Source: an uncultured Dehalococcoidia bacterium
GTDB lineage: Bacteria; Chloroflexota; Dehalococcoidia; Lucifugimonadales; Lucifugimonadaceae
Length of the DNA: 64,000 nt
NCBI GenBank assembly: GCA_958295935.1
Contig: OY282385.1
Coordinates: 868,001-932,000, forward strand
Direction: 5' to 3'
Within the stretch, counting starts at the first letter, position 1. Every line of letters begins with the position of its first letter. The translations under genes were made by a program, and so were the position numbers. The notes under the pieces were generated by a model. That model worked only from the letters and a program-made list of their open reading frames with translations. It was not told the DNA's origin and made no database searches. Positions 25,088 through 34,607 of the stretch are shown here, piece by piece.

Positions 25088-26122
25088 TTGGTCGTTGATA
25101 AAACTGCGCGGCCAGATAGCCGCCGGTATGAATTTCCGCCTGGGGAGTCTTCTCCTGTGTCCAGGGATCTTAAGGTCGCCGCGCTTGGCGGCGGAACCGG
25201 CCTTTCCACCTTGCTGCGGGGCATCAAGGAGGTGACGTCGAACGTTACGGGGATCGTGACGGTTGCGGACGACGGGGGTAGTTCGGGCAGGCTGCGGAAA
25301 GAGTTGGGGATTCTTCCTCCTGGGGACATCCGCAACTGCATCGTGGCTCTTGCTGAGGCCGAGCCTCTGATGAAGAGGTTGTTCGAGTACCGCTTTACCG
25401 AGGGCAACGGTCTGGCCGGCCATTCATTTGGGAACCTCTTCATAGCGGCCATGTCCGGGGTGACAGGCAATTTCGAGCAGGCGGTAAGCGAGTCGAGCCG
25501 CGTCCTGAAGGTGACCGGCCAGATAGCGCCCTCGACTCTGGAAGACGTGCGTCTGGTCGCCAGGATGGCGGACGGTACGGTCGTGCATGGCGAATCGAAG
25601 ATATCGGCTGCGTCCAAGCGAATATGTCGGCTGGAGATTGCGCCGGGGTCCCCTGAGGCGTTCCAGCCCGCAGTGGATGCGATACTGGATGCCGACCTTG
25701 TGGTGGTTGGTCCCGGCAGCGTGTACACGAGCCTGATCCCCAACCTGCTGGTTCCGGGAATCTGGCAGGCGTTGGAAAGCACTGGGGCTCCGCTGGTCTA
25801 CGTATGCAACGTTGCTACGCAGCCCGGGGAGACGGACGGCTATACTGTTGCTGATCACTGCCGGGCGCTGGAAGCGCATCGGCCTGGGTTGTCCTTCGAC
25901 TACGTGGTGGCTAACAGCGCCATGAAGCCGTTGGGCGCGGATTTCCCTAGTAGTGAACTGGTCGAGATAGGCGACTTGTCCTTCCTATCGGCCCGTCTGA
26001 TCGAGGCTGACTTGATGAACGACCGGTTCCGGGGTCATCACGACGCTCAGAGTTTGGCATCCGTGCTGGTTGGCATTTACCATGAGCCTTCGAGCGTGCG
26101 GCGCGGCGCGGGCAGAACATAG
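25088..26122 (+). CDS. yvcK: YvcK/CofD-like gluconeogenesis-factor protein
   Basis: Up to 344 residues. The glycine-rich nucleotide-binding N-terminus LGGGTGLSTLLRGIKEVTSNVTGIVTVADDGGSSGRLR is diagnostic of the YvcK/CofD family, as are PPGDIRNCIVALA and GPGSVYTSLIPNLLVPGI. YvcK binds UDP-sugars and is needed for growth on gluconeogenic carbon and for cell-wall homeostasis in model bacteria. Two starts are credible: TTG 25088 (GAGGT nine bases upstream) and GTG 25157 (GGGGAG nine bases upstream), the latter giving the usual short N-terminus. It lies between gatB and secG on one strand and probably in one transcript. Confidence 0.9.
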   Translation: MVVDKTARPDSRRYEFPPGESSPVSRDLKVAALGGGTGLSTLLRGIKEVTSNVTGIVTVADDGGSSGRLRKELGILPPGDIRNCIVALAEAEPLMKRLFEYRFTEGNGLAGHSFGNLFIAAMSGVTGNFEQAVSESSRVLKVTGQIAPSTLEDVRLVARMADGTVVHGESKISAASKRICRLEIAPGSPEAFQPAVDAILDADLVVVGPGSVYTSLIPNLLVPGIWQALESTGAPLVYVCNVATQPGETDGYTVADHCRALEAHRPGLSFDYVVANSAMKPLGADFPSSELVEIGDLSFLSARLIEADLMNDRFRGHHDAQSLASVLVGIYHEPSSVRRGAGRT

Positions 26123-26140
26123 GCTGGCATAGGCGGAGCT

Positions 26141-26362
26141 ATGGGCATCACCACCTTAATCCAAATCATCGAGATAGCCGTGGCGATCGTGTTGGTGGTC
26201 GTCTTGCTGTTGCAGGTTCGGGGCTCGGGAACGACGCTTTTCGGTCAGGCGGATAGTTCTTACCGCTCACGCCGCGGGATCGAGCGGTTCCTCTTCCGGT
26301 CGACCATCGTGCTGGCGGGGGTCTTTGTGGTAATAGCCGTTGCCAACGTGCGTTTGGGCTGA
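26141..26362 (+). CDS. secG: SecG, preprotein translocase subunit
   Basis: A 73-residue protein with two transmembrane helices (near 6-25 and 51-70) and the conserved cytosolic loop LLQVRGSGTTLFGQ...SYRSRRGIERFLFR between them. SecG associates with SecYE and helps protein export. Start is ATG with GGCGGAG just upstream. It follows yvcK by 18 bp; the facing gene cysS is convergent across 113 bp that shows no clear terminator. Confidence 0.92.
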   Translation: MGITTLIQIIEIAVAIVLVVVLLLQVRGSGTTLFGQADSSYRSRRGIERFLFRSTIVLAGVFVVIAVANVRLG

Positions 26363-26475
26363 CCCTGCTTCTCGGCGCGGCGCTCGCTTTTCGTCAGCAA
26401 GGGTACCCGGCGCCGACCTATAACCCCGCCCGTCCATTCCGGCGCGGCGCTTCGGGTTCCCGGCGAAAGCTCTCT

Positions 26476-27837
26476 TCAGACCCGCGTCCACGCGGCGCCG
26501 TGCGGCCCGTCTGCCACTGCGACGCCAGCTTGTTCGAGTTGTTTCCTTACCGCGTCGGCGTCCTCGTATCGTCTTGCCTTGCGGAGTTCTGACCGCTCGC
26601 TGACGAGTTGTTCGATCTGGGCATCGGACAGAGGGCCGTCATCGCTGGGTGCGGCCTGTAGAGTGAGGCCTAGCACTCCGGCGAGTTCTTCGAGAACGGA
26701 TTGGGCGGATCTGATCGCCATACCGCTGTCTCGGGCGCGAAAGATTTCTCTTCGGAGGTCGAAGAGAGTGGCTACGGCCTGCGGTGTGTTCAGGTCATCG
26801 TCCATTACCTGTATGAAGCGCTTGCGGAATTGCGCGGGGTCGAGTTGCTCAGCCGCGTCTTGCGATTCTGCCTCAATCGCTGAGCGCAGCCTTCTGACGG
26901 CCCGTTCTTTTTCCAGGATGGCTTCTTCGTCGTACAGGAGCGAGGAGCGATAGTGGCTGCTTAGCATCCACAGTCTGAGTGCGTCTGGCGAGAAACGTTT
27001 GAGTTCGTCGTTTACGAAGACGATGTTTCCGATGGACTTGCTCATCTTCTCGCCAGACAGTCTGAGGAGTCCGTTGTGCATCCAGATGCGTGCGAAGGGT
27101 TCCACGCGGTTGGCGGTTTCACTCTGTGCGAGTTCGTTTTCATGGTGTGGGAAGATGAGGTCCAGGCCGCCGCCGTGTATGTCTATGGAACATCCGAGGT
27201 GGCGACGTACCATTGCGCTGCATTCAATATGCCAGCCTGGTCTGCCCTGCCCCCACGGGCTATTCCATGAGGGTTCGTTGGGTTTAGAGGCTTTCCATAG
27301 TGCGAAATCGGCGTGGTTCTTCTTGCCCGGCTCAGGCACGGCGCGGGTGCCTTCGAGCATTTCCTGTACTGATCGTCGGCTGAGCTTGCCGTAGTCGTCA
27401 TCGGCATGAACGCTGAAGTAAACGGATCCCAGGCTTTCATAGGCTGCGCCGGAGTCGATGAGAGTGGAGATCATTTCGATGATCTCCGGAATATGGTCGG
27501 TGGCGCGTGGGTATAGGTCTGCCCGGCTGACGTTGAGGCCGTCGAGATCGTTGAAGAAGGCGTTGATGTATTTTTCGGCCAGGCGCTCAGGGGCGACGCC
27601 TTCCCGTCCAGCCCGGTCGATTATCTTGTCATCGACGTCTGTGAAGTTCTGTACTCGCTTGACGTTGTATCCGCGATATTCGAGGTAGCGATGAAGCACT
27701 TCGAATACGATCGTGCTGAGCGCGTGTCCGACGTGTGGGCGGTCGTAGACCGTTACTCCGCAGACGTATAGCCGGACGTTGCCCTCTATGGGTTCGAACG
27801 TTTCTTTGGTTCTGGTGAGGGAGTTGTACAGTCGCAT
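26476..27837 (-). CDS. cysS: cysteinyl-tRNA synthetase
   Basis: A 453-residue class I aminoacyl-tRNA synthetase. The HIGH motif is HVGH (in YVCGVTVYDRPHVGHALS) and KMSKS is intact in LSGEKMSKSIGN. Zinc ligands fit: C27 near the HIGH loop, WHIECSAM, HHENE. The DALRLWMLSSHYRS segment and the C-terminal anticodon-binding region complete the family length. It lies 18 bp downstream of the ispD-ispF fusion, an arrangement widely seen in bacteria, and shares its transcript. Confidence 0.97.
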   Translation of the reverse strand: MRLYNSLTRTKETFEPIEGNVRLYVCGVTVYDRPHVGHALSTIVFEVLHRYLEYRGYNVKRVQNFTDVDDKIIDRAGREGVAPERLAEKYINAFFNDLDGLNVSRADLYPRATDHIPEIIEMISTLIDSGAAYESLGSVYFSVHADDDYGKLSRRSVQEMLEGTRAVPEPGKKNHADFALWKASKPNEPSWNSPWGQGRPGWHIECSAMVRRHLGCSIDIHGGGLDLIFPHHENELAQSETANRVEPFARIWMHNGLLRLSGEKMSKSIGNIVFVNDELKRFSPDALRLWMLSSHYRSSLLYDEEAILEKERAVRRLRSAIEAESQDAAEQLDPAQFRKRFIQVMDDDLNTPQAVATLFDLRREIFRARDSGMAIRSAQSVLEELAGVLGLTLQAAPSDDGPLSDAQIEQLVSERSELRKARRYEDADAVRKQLEQAGVAVADGPHGAAWTRV

Positions 27838-27855
27838 ACGTAAGGCGTGGCCGTT

Positions 27856-29064
27856 CTAATGGTCAGATCGGGAGATGGTGGCGATGGCCTGTGCGGCTAT
27901 GCCCTGCCCTTCGCCTATGGCTCCGGCGCCGTCTGTGGAGGTCACCTTTACGTTAACGGATGCCGGCTGGATTTTCACCGCTTGGGCTATTTTGGCGGCC
28001 ATTTCGTTGAGGTGGCCTGCCAATTTAGGGCGCTGGGCGATGATTGTAGCATCGAGGTGGTCCACGACCCAGCCTCGTTCGAGGGCCATTTCAGCACACC
28101 GGGCAAGTATGGCTGCGCTGTCGATTCCGGCGTATTTCTGATCACTCGACGGGAAGTTCGATCCCAAGTCTCCGAGTGACGACGCGCCGAGTATGGCGCT
28201 GGCGACGGCGTGCATGAGAACGTCTCCGTCGGAGTGTCCTTCAAGGTGGCGGTCGAAGGGTATATCGATTCCGCCGAGGCGCAGGGGCCCGCCGAGGGCC
28301 AGACTGTGGCCGTCGAATCCCGTACCCCACCGCTGCTTTGCCTGGATGGGGTCCGTCCCTCCCCGTCGGGCGTGTATAAGTCTTGCGAAGATGAGGTCGT
28401 CGGGCGTGGTGATCTTGATGTTTTCGGGGTGGCCCTCGAACGTGGCGACCTGGCCTCCCGCTTTTTCCACCATAGTCGCGTCATCGGTCACGTCATCGGC
28501 TACGGACTGATGTGCGGTTGACAAGATTTCGGTGCGGAAGATTTGCGGGGTCTGTACTGCCCTTAGCGCGTTCCGGTCGGGCGTTTCTGCGACTATTCCG
28601 TTGGGTCCGGAGACCTTGATGGTGTCCTTTACCGGCACGGCTGCGACGGCTGCGCCGACTGCCTGCGCTGCTGCGAGTCCTCGGTCGATCATGGGGGAGT
28701 CCACAAAGGGGCGGGCGCCGTCATGTACGGCGGTGAAGTCTGCCCGGTTGCCCAGATCGTCGAGCAAGAGGAGGCCGGCGCGAACCGAGTCCTGTCGTCT
28801 CCTACCGTCCGGGATGCATAGGGCCACCTTGTCGTATTTCGATTCCGCCATGAGTTCCATGCCGAGGTCGACGTTCATGGTGGAGAGCACCAGGGCGATT
28901 TTTCCGACCTTTTCAGACTGGGTAAAGACCTGGAGGCTGTGCTCGAGCACCGGGGTTCCGCCGAGGTCTGCAAACTGCTTGTCCTCACCGTCCATGCGGG
29001 AGCTTGCTCCTGCGGCGACAACTATCACGTCGAGCAGATTTCGGTCTTTGGAGCGTTCAGCCAA
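27856..29064 (-). CDS. ispDF: bifunctional IspD-IspF (MEP cytidylyltransferase / MECDP synthase)
   Basis: About 402 residues. The N-terminal IspD domain (~1-235) has VVAAGASSRMDGEDKQF, HDGARPFV, VKDTIK and TPQIFR. The C-terminal IspF domain (~245-402) has the metal site GFDGHS, then HLEGHSDGDVLMHAVASAILGASSLGDLGSNFP and VKVTSTDGAGAIGEGQGIAA. The fusion runs two non-consecutive steps of the MEP isoprenoid pathway, which feeds the hopanoid genes in this window. I chose TTG 29064, which has GGAG eight bases upstream and overlaps the preceding VTT gene by 8 bp. The longer frame upstream is out-of-phase coding sequence of that gene. Confidence 0.93.
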   Translation of the reverse strand: MAERSKDRNLLDVIVVAAGASSRMDGEDKQFADLGGTPVLEHSLQVFTQSEKVGKIALVLSTMNVDLGMELMAESKYDKVALCIPDGRRRQDSVRAGLLLLDDLGNRADFTAVHDGARPFVDSPMIDRGLAAAQAVGAAVAAVPVKDTIKVSGPNGIVAETPDRNALRAVQTPQIFRTEILSTAHQSVADDVTDDATMVEKAGGQVATFEGHPENIKITTPDDLIFARLIHARRGGTDPIQAKQRWGTGFDGHSLALGGPLRLGGIDIPFDRHLEGHSDGDVLMHAVASAILGASSLGDLGSNFPSSDQKYAGIDSAAILARCAEMALERGWVVDHLDATIIAQRPKLAGHLNEMAAKIAQAVKIQPASVNVKVTSTDGAGAIGEGQGIAAQAIATISRSDH

Positions 29065-29677
29065 GGAGGTAGCTCCGTATCCAGGGCAGGCCAAAGGAGA
29101 CGCCATAGAAGCAGACGTAAGCGATGCCCATGGATTTGATGGACTTTGCCACGAAAAGGATTGCGAGAAATCTCTTAACAGGATAACCGATGCTTCCGGC
29201 CGCGATGCCCACAATATCGAAGGTTGGGTTGGGAATGATGGCCATGAAGAATAGAAGCAGGCCACCGTGCCGCTCTACCCATTTCCGGACGCGGGGATAC
29301 CAGCTGCGGCGGGTGATCATGTTGCGCCCGGTCATGCCGCCCATATAACCGGTCATTTCGCCCAGCGCTTCGGCTGAACCTGCGACTACTCCTATGGCCA
29401 CCGGATTAAGGCCGACGCTGGGGGTGGCGGCTAAGCATACGGCTGCGATTCCGGGCACCGGTACGACTATCGAGGCTGAGGCTATGAAGTTCAGGAGCCA
29501 TATGCCTGGAAATCCAACCGATCTGAGTTGGAACTGGCCGGTGAGCCACATCACTATGCCGGTGAGTACAAAGGCGAGTACGACGGCCAATAAAGCCAGG
29601 CGCGTGGCCATCTCTCGATGTTCGACGAGCCAGTGAGTGGATGGGCTGACGTCCTGCTGGCAACCGGGTTCGTTCAT
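29057..29677 (-). CDS. VTT-domain (DedA/SNARE-associated-like) membrane protein
   Basis: A 206-residue polytopic membrane protein. The VTT-domain features are present: ASASIVVPVPG near the re-entrant loop, AEALGEMTGYMGG, and AIIPNPTFDIVGIAAGSIGYPVKRFL. Members are thought to be lipid scramblases or transporters for undecaprenyl-phosphate or phospholipids. It is a paralog of the next gene upstream (both share SASIVVPVPG and IPNP-FDI-GIAAGS-GY). It overlaps the ispDF start by 8 bp, so the pair is co-translated with isoprenoid genes. Confidence 0.85.
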   Translation of the reverse strand: MNEPGCQQDVSPSTHWLVEHREMATRLALLAVVLAFVLTGIVMWLTGQFQLRSVGFPGIWLLNFIASASIVVPVPGIAAVCLAATPSVGLNPVAIGVVAGSAEALGEMTGYMGGMTGRNMITRRSWYPRVRKWVERHGGLLLFFMAIIPNPTFDIVGIAAGSIGYPVKRFLAILFVAKSIKSMGIAYVCFYGVSFGLPWIRSYLLG

Positions 29678-29713
29678 TGGCCTGAGAGGTGGGAAAGTTC
29701 GCTGCGGGGATTG

Positions 29714-30403
29714 TCAGAACAGGTTCGTGATCCAGTCTATGCTGAATCTGCAGGCATACGCGACGGCGACGAATTTGATGAGTTTTCCGGCGAGTACGAA
29801 GAGCAGGAAACGCCTGAGGGAGTATCCAAGCGAGCCAGCGGCTATTCCTGCAATATCGAATACAGGGTTTGGTATGACTGAGAGCGTGAACAGGGTCAGG
29901 CCGCCGTATCGATGGACCCATCGTCTGATCCGATCGTAGTACCTAGACTTCTGTATCAGGGGGCTGCCGCCGTAACCGGCGAGGTAGCCGCTCAGTTCTC
30001 CTATGGTGGAGCCGAACCCTCCGGCGAGTCCCAGAAGCGCGGGATTGAGACCAATCTCTTCCGCGGCCCCGGCACAGACGACGAAGAGACCGGGTACGGG
30101 AACGACGATGGAGGCCGATCCGATGAGGTTTACGGCAAGGACGCCTACGTATCCGACATTCTGCACGTCCAGCCGACCGGTTGCCCACATGAAGGTTCCG
30201 ATCGCTATGGATGCTCCTACAAACAGCCATATGGCGATACGTAAAAGGGAGTCATTGGCTCCCAGCCAGTCGGCAAAGGCGCCAGATTCGCGATCAGGGG
30301 GTGAAGTCACGTTAGGGGGTATATCGTCGACGTGCGCGGGGAATTCATCATAGGTCCGTAGAAGGGCCTTGATTATCCAATGCAGCCAGTCGGAGCGCAA
30401 CAA
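29714..30403 (-). CDS. second VTT-domain membrane protein
   Basis: A 229-residue paralog of the neighbouring VTT protein, with the same core segments (GSASIVVPVPG, GELSGYLAGYGG, VIPNPVFDIAGIAAGSLGYSLRRFL) but an extra ~50-residue polar N-terminus. The two genes are adjacent with a 36-bp gap, consistent with tandem duplication. The start (TTG 30403) is weakly supported. It heads the transcript that continues through ispDF and cysS. Substrate not known. Confidence 0.8.
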   Translation of the reverse strand: MLRSDWLHWIIKALLRTYDEFPAHVDDIPPNVTSPPDRESGAFADWLGANDSLLRIAIWLFVGASIAIGTFMWATGRLDVQNVGYVGVLAVNLIGSASIVVPVPGLFVVCAGAAEEIGLNPALLGLAGGFGSTIGELSGYLAGYGGSPLIQKSRYYDRIRRWVHRYGGLTLFTLSVIPNPVFDIAGIAAGSLGYSLRRFLLFVLAGKLIKFVAVAYACRFSIDWITNLF

Positions 30404-30708
30404 TGCCGAGGCCCTTGACTCATCCTTGCTTGCCCAGCTGCGAGAAGGGCGTATGCGGGTGGGGTACTCGTGATGAGTAGATTCCAGGCGCGCATTGGGA
30501 GCGCGTCCTACGGCGGGCCTGTGGAGGCGTGCTGCATAACCCTAGCCCAGCAGGTACCAGGGGGCTGTTGGCCAACGTCCAGCAAACGACGTGAGTGGAC
30601 GGAGGGAGCAGCTGCGGCGGTCACCGGGCGGCAGACCACGGCGGCGGCGCGGAGGTCGCGGCGCAGCCGTCCGTGCTCTCCGCGCGGCAGGGAGAATGCT
30701 AGCCGGGG
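30404..30708. other. 305-bp intergenic region between clpC and the VTT genes
   Basis: It should contain the clpC 3' end and the promoter of the VTT-ispDF-cysS unit. No ORF with coding character, no T-run terminator and no convincing promoter was found. A plus-strand stretch near 30590-30612 (GGAGGGAGCAGC) resembles the core of SRP RNA, but the flanking pairing does not fit. Confidence 0.4.
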
Positions 30709-33180
30709 TTATGCCGCGGCGGTAGCTGAGGGAATCGGCTGTCCGGTCAAAGTGAGTTGTCCGGCATTGGGGTGGGCGTCGACCAGGATGTTGGATCCTT
30801 CGGCAAAGTCACCGGAGAGTATCCGCTTTGACAGCGGGTTCTCGAGGTGGCGCTGGATGGCTCGCCTCAGCGGTCTGGCTCCGAAGATTTTGTCGAATCC
30901 TTTATGTGCCAGCCATTCTCTAGCGGCGGCGGTCAGTTCCATCTCGACGCCCATCTCTCGCACTCGCTGCCGTACCTCGCCGGTCATCTTGTCCACGATG
31001 AGCAGAACGTGCTCTTGTGTCAGCGGGTCAAAGACGATGACGTCGTCGATGCGGTTGAGGAATTCAGGTCTGAAGGCGCTCTTCAGCGAGTCCTCGATAG
31101 CGGTCTTGAGTCTGTCGCGTTCATCGCCGGCGGATTGGTCTCTGCGGAATCCGAAGGCCTGTCCGGAGACTCTCTCGCCTCCCAGGTTGCTGGTCATGAT
31201 TATCACGGTGTTTCGGAAGTCGACGGTGCGACCGTGTCCGTCGGTCATTCGGCCGTCGTCCAGCACCTGAAGCAGGGCGTTGAACACTTCCGGGTGGGCC
31301 TTCTCGATTTCGTCGAATAGGACGACGTTGAACGGCCTGCGTCTGACGGCTTCGGTGAGTTGTCCCCCCTCGTGGTACCCGACGTAACCGGGTGGAGCGC
31401 CTATCAACTTTGATACCGTGTGGCGTTCCTGGTACTCGGACATGTCCACGCGCACCATATTTTCGTCGTCGTCGAACAGGTATCCGGCGAGGGCTTTTGC
31501 GAGTTCCGTTTTTCCCACTCCGGTAGGGCCCAGGAAGATGAAGCTTCCGATGGGCCGTCTTGGGTCCTTGAGTCCCGCCCTGGCTCTTCGTATAGCGTCG
31601 GCCAATGTGGTTACGGCGTCCTCTTGGCCTATGACGCGTTTTTGCAGTCCGTCTTCGAGGTGCAGCAGGCGTTCCGCCTCGCCTTCCGCCAGTCTGGCGA
31701 CGGGTATGCCTGTGCGTTCGCTGATGAGGTCAGCGATGAGTTCCCGGTCCACGGTGTCTTTGATTTCATGGTTTGCGAGCCACTGGTCTTTTTCCTGCTC
31801 GAATTGTGCGGTCAAGCGCAGGCGTTCGGCGCGGTGTTTGGCGACGTCCTCGTAGTCTTCTCGCTCGGAGGCTGAGGTTTCCTCCTCTGAGAGCCGTTTA
31901 ATTTGCGCGTCGACGTCATTGAGTTTTTGCGTGAGGCTTTCGTTCTCTATGCGCAGCCTTGCGGCTGCCTCGTCGATGAAGTCGACTCCCTTGTCGGGCA
32001 GTTTTCGGTCGGAGATGTATCTGGCGCTTAGCGCGGCGGCAGCGTCGAGGGCCTGGTCATCAATCTTGATGCCATGGTGCAGTTCGTATCTGGGTCTGAG
32101 GTTGTGCAGCATGCGTATGGTGTCTTCGACGCTGGGTTCTTCGACCCACACGGGTGAGAATCTGCGTTCGAGCGCTTTATCGGATTCGACGTGCCTGCGG
32201 TATTCTTCCGGCGTGGTTGCTCCGATGGTCTGCATTTCTCCTCGTGCGAGAGCGGGTTTCATCATGTTGGAAGCGTCCAGGGATCTTTCGGCGTTTACGC
32301 CTGCGCCCACGACGGTGTGAATTTCGTCTATGAAGAGGACGACCTCGCCGGCGGCGGCCTTGATTTCGTCTATGACCGCCTTGAGGCGTTCTTCAAACTC
32401 GCCGCGGAATTTTGCGCCGGCTATAAGCGAGCCCATGTCGAGTGAGAGCAGGCGCCTGCCCTTGAGGCTGGTCGGCACGTCCTGGCTGTGTATGCGCTGC
32501 GCGAGTCCCTCCACTATGGCGGTCTTTCCGACGCCTGCGTCTCCTATCAAGACGGGGTTGTTCTTGGTGCGCCGGGTGAGGGTCTGCATTATGCGTCTGA
32601 TTTCGAGGTCACGCCCTACTACTGGGTCGAGGCTGCCTTTTTGGGCCAGTTCGGTTAGGTCCACGCTGTACTTGGCGAGGGCTGCGTATCTGTCTTCGGC
32701 GTGCTGGTCGGTGACCCGATGCGGTCCTCGTACTTGCGCGAGGGCTTGGTAGATACGTTCCTGTGTGACGTTTTGCTTCTTGAAAGCATCGGCGACTGCC
32801 CCGCCGATGCTTTCGTGAGTGAGGGCGAGGAGCAGGTGTTCCGTGCTGACGAATTCGTCCTTGAGGCGGTTCGCCTCTTCCCGCGCGCCATCGATGACGG
32901 CTTTGACTCTGGTGGTGGAGAGCATCCGGTTGACTGTGGAGCTTTGCGTTGCAAGCGCGGGGGCTGTGCTGAGGTACGAGCGTATTTCCCGTTCGAGTTG
33001 TTCCAGATCAACACCGAGGTGTTGCAAGAGGCGGCGCGGGATGCTGTCCGGGATGTCGAGCAGGCCTATGAGGAGGTGTTCAGCGTCCCATAGTTCGTGG
33101 CGCATTTGCTCGACGAGGTTCCGTGACTCGACCAGGGCGGCCTGGGCCTGTTGTGTAAAGACATCTCGTTTCTGGGTCAT
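30709..33180 (-). CDS. clpC: ClpC-type AAA+ unfoldase (ClpB/ClpC family)
   Basis: An 823-residue two-ring Clp ATPase. Clp_N repeats occupy ~1-145. Walker A1 GDAGVGKT is at 213-220 with Walker B LFIDEIH, Walker A2 is GPTGVGKT with Walker [13 protein letters not shown]. The middle coiled coil ([13 protein letters not shown] to about QWLANHE) is only ~55 residues, as in ClpC, not the ~120 of ClpB. An AFGF tripeptide-type loop lies after [10 protein letters not shown], where ClpP-interacting Clps have (I/V/L)GF. It is therefore probably a ClpP partner in protein degradation rather than a disaggregase. It lies 7 bp after hspR, so it is heat-shock controlled. Confidence 0.87.
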   Translation of the reverse strand: MTQKRDVFTQQAQAALVESRNLVEQMRHELWDAEHLLIGLLDIPDSIPRRLLQHLGVDLEQLEREIRSYLSTAPALATQSSTVNRMLSTTRVKAVIDGAREEANRLKDEFVSTEHLLLALTHESIGGAVADAFKKQNVTQERIYQALAQVRGPHRVTDQHAEDRYAALAKYSVDLTELAQKGSLDPVVGRDLEIRRIMQTLTRRTKNNPVLIGDAGVGKTAIVEGLAQRIHSQDVPTSLKGRRLLSLDMGSLIAGAKFRGEFEERLKAVIDEIKAAAGEVVLFIDEIHTVVGAGVNAERSLDASNMMKPALARGEMQTIGATTPEEYRRHVESDKALERRFSPVWVEEPSVEDTIRMLHNLRPRYELHHGIKIDDQALDAAAALSARYISDRKLPDKGVDFIDEAAARLRIENESLTQKLNDVDAQIKRLSEEETSASEREDYEDVAKHRAERLRLTAQFEQEKDQWLANHEIKDTVDRELIADLISERTGIPVARLAEGEAERLLHLEDGLQKRVIGQEDAVTTLADAIRRARAGLKDPRRPIGSFIFLGPTGVGKTELAKALAGYLFDDDENMVRVDMSEYQERHTVSKLIGAPPGYVGYHEGGQLTEAVRRRPFNVVLFDEIEKAHPEVFNALLQVLDDGRMTDGHGRTVDFRNTVIIMTSNLGGERVSGQAFGFRRDQSAGDERDRLKTAIEDSLKSAFRPEFLNRIDDVIVFDPLTQEHVLLIVDKMTGEVRQRVREMGVEMELTAAAREWLAHKGFDKIFGARPLRRAIQRHLENPLSKRILSGDFAEGSNILVDAHPNAGQLTLTGQPIPSATAAA

Positions 33181-33187
33181 GTCTCAG

Positions 33188-33538
33188 TCAAATCTCCCAT
33201 CGTGAGCGGTCCGGTTCCCTCAGCGCGTGACCTTGGTCTCTCATGCGGATCATCTCCACGGTCAGGTCGGTCACTCTCTTTTCCAGTTCGGCCACCCGTT
33301 GGAGGAGTTTCGTCATGACTTCTACACCTGCGAGGTTCAGTCCGAGTTCGTTCTTCCAGCGGGTGATTTGCTCGATTCGTTCAACGTCCAGCTGGGAGTA
33401 GAGTCGAACGCGTCCGGTGCTTCGCCGCGGAGCGACGAGGCCCCATCGTTCGTAATTTCTGAGCGTTTGCTGGTGCACTCCGATCATGCGAGCGACTACT
33501 CCGATGGCGTAAACGGGTTCGTTGCGTCCAATAGTCAT
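33188..33538 (-). CDS. hspR: HspR-type MerR-family heat-shock repressor
   Basis: A 116-residue MerR-family regulator. The N-terminal winged-helix segment is AIGVVARMIGVHQQTLRNYERWGLVAPRRSTGRVRLYSQLDVERI, followed by NLAGVEVMTKLLQRVAELEKRV, a coiled-coil dimerisation helix. No metal-binding cysteines are present, as in HspR. In actinobacteria HspR represses dnaK/clpB operons using DnaK as a corepressor. It sits between a DnaJ-like gene and clpC, 17 bp and 7 bp away, so it probably autoregulates this stress operon. Confidence 0.88.
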   Translation of the reverse strand: MTIGRNEPVYAIGVVARMIGVHQQTLRNYERWGLVAPRRSTGRVRLYSQLDVERIEQITRWKNELGLNLAGVEVMTKLLQRVAELEKRVTDLTVEMIRMRDQGHALREPDRSRWEI

Positions 33539-33555
33539 TTTCTATTGGCTCCCTG

Positions 33556-34440
33556 CTATGCCGGGTTATCCTTCGCGGCCTGTTTGAGTTGCCGGAACAA
33601 GGCTTGCTCGGCATCCGAAATTTTGTCTGGCAGCCGGACGTTGACGACTGCGATCAGGTCGCCGTGGGATCTTTTGGCTGCGGAGCGGGGCATTCCCTTG
33701 GCTGCGATGCGAAACAATCTGCCGTTTTGCGTGCAGGGCGGGATGTCGAGGGCCACTCTTCCGGTCATGGTCGGCACTTCAACTTCGCCTCCGAGTACTG
33801 CGTCCAGCAGTGGCACTGAGACGGTGGTTCGGAGGTCGTCTCCGGTGCGTTGGAATCGGCGGTCCGGGGCGATTTTCACCTTGATGACCAACTCCGGCCC
33901 CCCCTGCGGTCTGATGCGTATGCGTGCGCCGTCTTTGACGCCGGGCGGGATCTGTACTTCAAAGTTGCGTCCTGTGCTACCGTGCCCGGCGGGGCCGCCG
34001 AGTTTCACCATGCGGGTTGCGCCGTCGTAGGCTTCCCGGAGGGTTATTTCTGCGTCGACCTGCCGGGTTTCAGGCTTGCGCGTGAAGTCTGCGCCTTGTG
34101 CAAAACCGGTGTTGAAGAGATCAAAGACGGTTCCGGTCTGCCCCCTGGTCCTTGAGAACTGTCCAAAGTCCGATGGATCAAATCCGCTTCCGACTCCTGC
34201 GCTGCGCAGTTCGTCGGCGTGCTTCCAGTTGTCTCCGAATTCGTCGTAGTCCTTTCTCGTCTTGTCGTCGGAGAGGACTTCGTATGCTTCGTTGACCTGT
34301 TTGAAGCGTTCGGCTGCGGCCTCATTTCCGGGGTTGACGTCCGGATGCAGCTTGCGGGCGAGCCGCCGGTACGCGGTGCGCACTTCCTTTTGTGAAGCTG
34401 CGTTGGAAATGCCGAGTATGTTGTAGAAGTTGGCGGCCAT
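33556..34440 (-). CDS. cbpA: DnaJ/CbpA-type co-chaperone
   Basis: About 294 residues. The J domain is at the N-terminus (FYNILGISNAASQKEVRTAYRRLARKLHPDVNPG) with HPD intact. There is no zinc-finger CxxCxGxG region, so it is a CbpA-type rather than canonical DnaJ. The C-terminal part (AEITLREAYDGATRMVKLGG, FEVQIPPGVKDGARIRIRPQG) matches the two substrate-binding barrels. It stimulates the DnaK ATPase, though no dnaK lies in the window. ATG 34440 follows AGGTGG. It is first in the cbpA-hspR-clpC operon and divergent from hsp20. Confidence 0.92.
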   Translation of the reverse strand: MAANFYNILGISNAASQKEVRTAYRRLARKLHPDVNPGNEAAAERFKQVNEAYEVLSDDKTRKDYDEFGDNWKHADELRSAGVGSGFDPSDFGQFSRTRGQTGTVFDLFNTGFAQGADFTRKPETRQVDAEITLREAYDGATRMVKLGGPAGHGSTGRNFEVQIPPGVKDGARIRIRPQGGPELVIKVKIAPDRRFQRTGDDLRTTVSVPLLDAVLGGEVEVPTMTGRVALDIPPCTQNGRLFRIAAKGMPRSAAKRSHGDLIAVVNVRLPDKISDAEQALFRQLKQAAKDNPA

Positions 34441-34475
34441 GGCGTTCCACCTGATGATCGATGTTACCATGGGAC

Positions 34476-34481
34476 AGTATA
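34476..34481 (-). promoter_or_regulatory. candidate -10 box of the cbpA-hspR-clpC operon
   Basis: On the minus strand TATACT matches the -10 consensus in 5 of 6 positions, about 36 bases before the cbpA ATG. The expected -35 position has only a poor match, so an activator, or an overlapping regulator, may be needed. No clear HspR inverted repeat (CTTGAGT-N7-ACTCAAG) was found near it. Confidence 0.35.
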
Positions 34482-34518
34482 CATAGCAAGTTATCTGGTA
34501 GCTATCCAATCAGAATAG

Positions 34519-34548
34519 TTGACAAGTCAGATATAAGGTTATTACAAT
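34519..34548 (+). promoter_or_regulatory. sigma-A-type promoter of hsp20
   Basis: TTGACA (34519-34524) and TACAAT (34543-34548) are separated by 18 bases. Transcription would start near 34555, giving a ~53-base leader before the Hsp20 ATG at 34608. Confidence 0.6.
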
Positions 34549-34607
34549 CATCCGTATCAGGTACGGCGCGGTCTGCGCCCTGCCAAAGAAGCAGAAGGAG
34601 GTCGAAG

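Noticed and set aside
30541-30640. SRP RNA-like core (GGAGGGAGCAGC) on the plus strand
   Set aside because: Only the GGA-AGCAGC-type core resembles the signal-recognition RNA; the closing helix and the GGAA tetraloop cannot be formed, so no RNA gene is called.
34441-34607. HspR inverted repeat (CTTGAGT-N7-ACTCAAG) in the cbpA/hsp20 gap
   Set aside because: No match to either half-site was found; only short weak inverted repeats are present.
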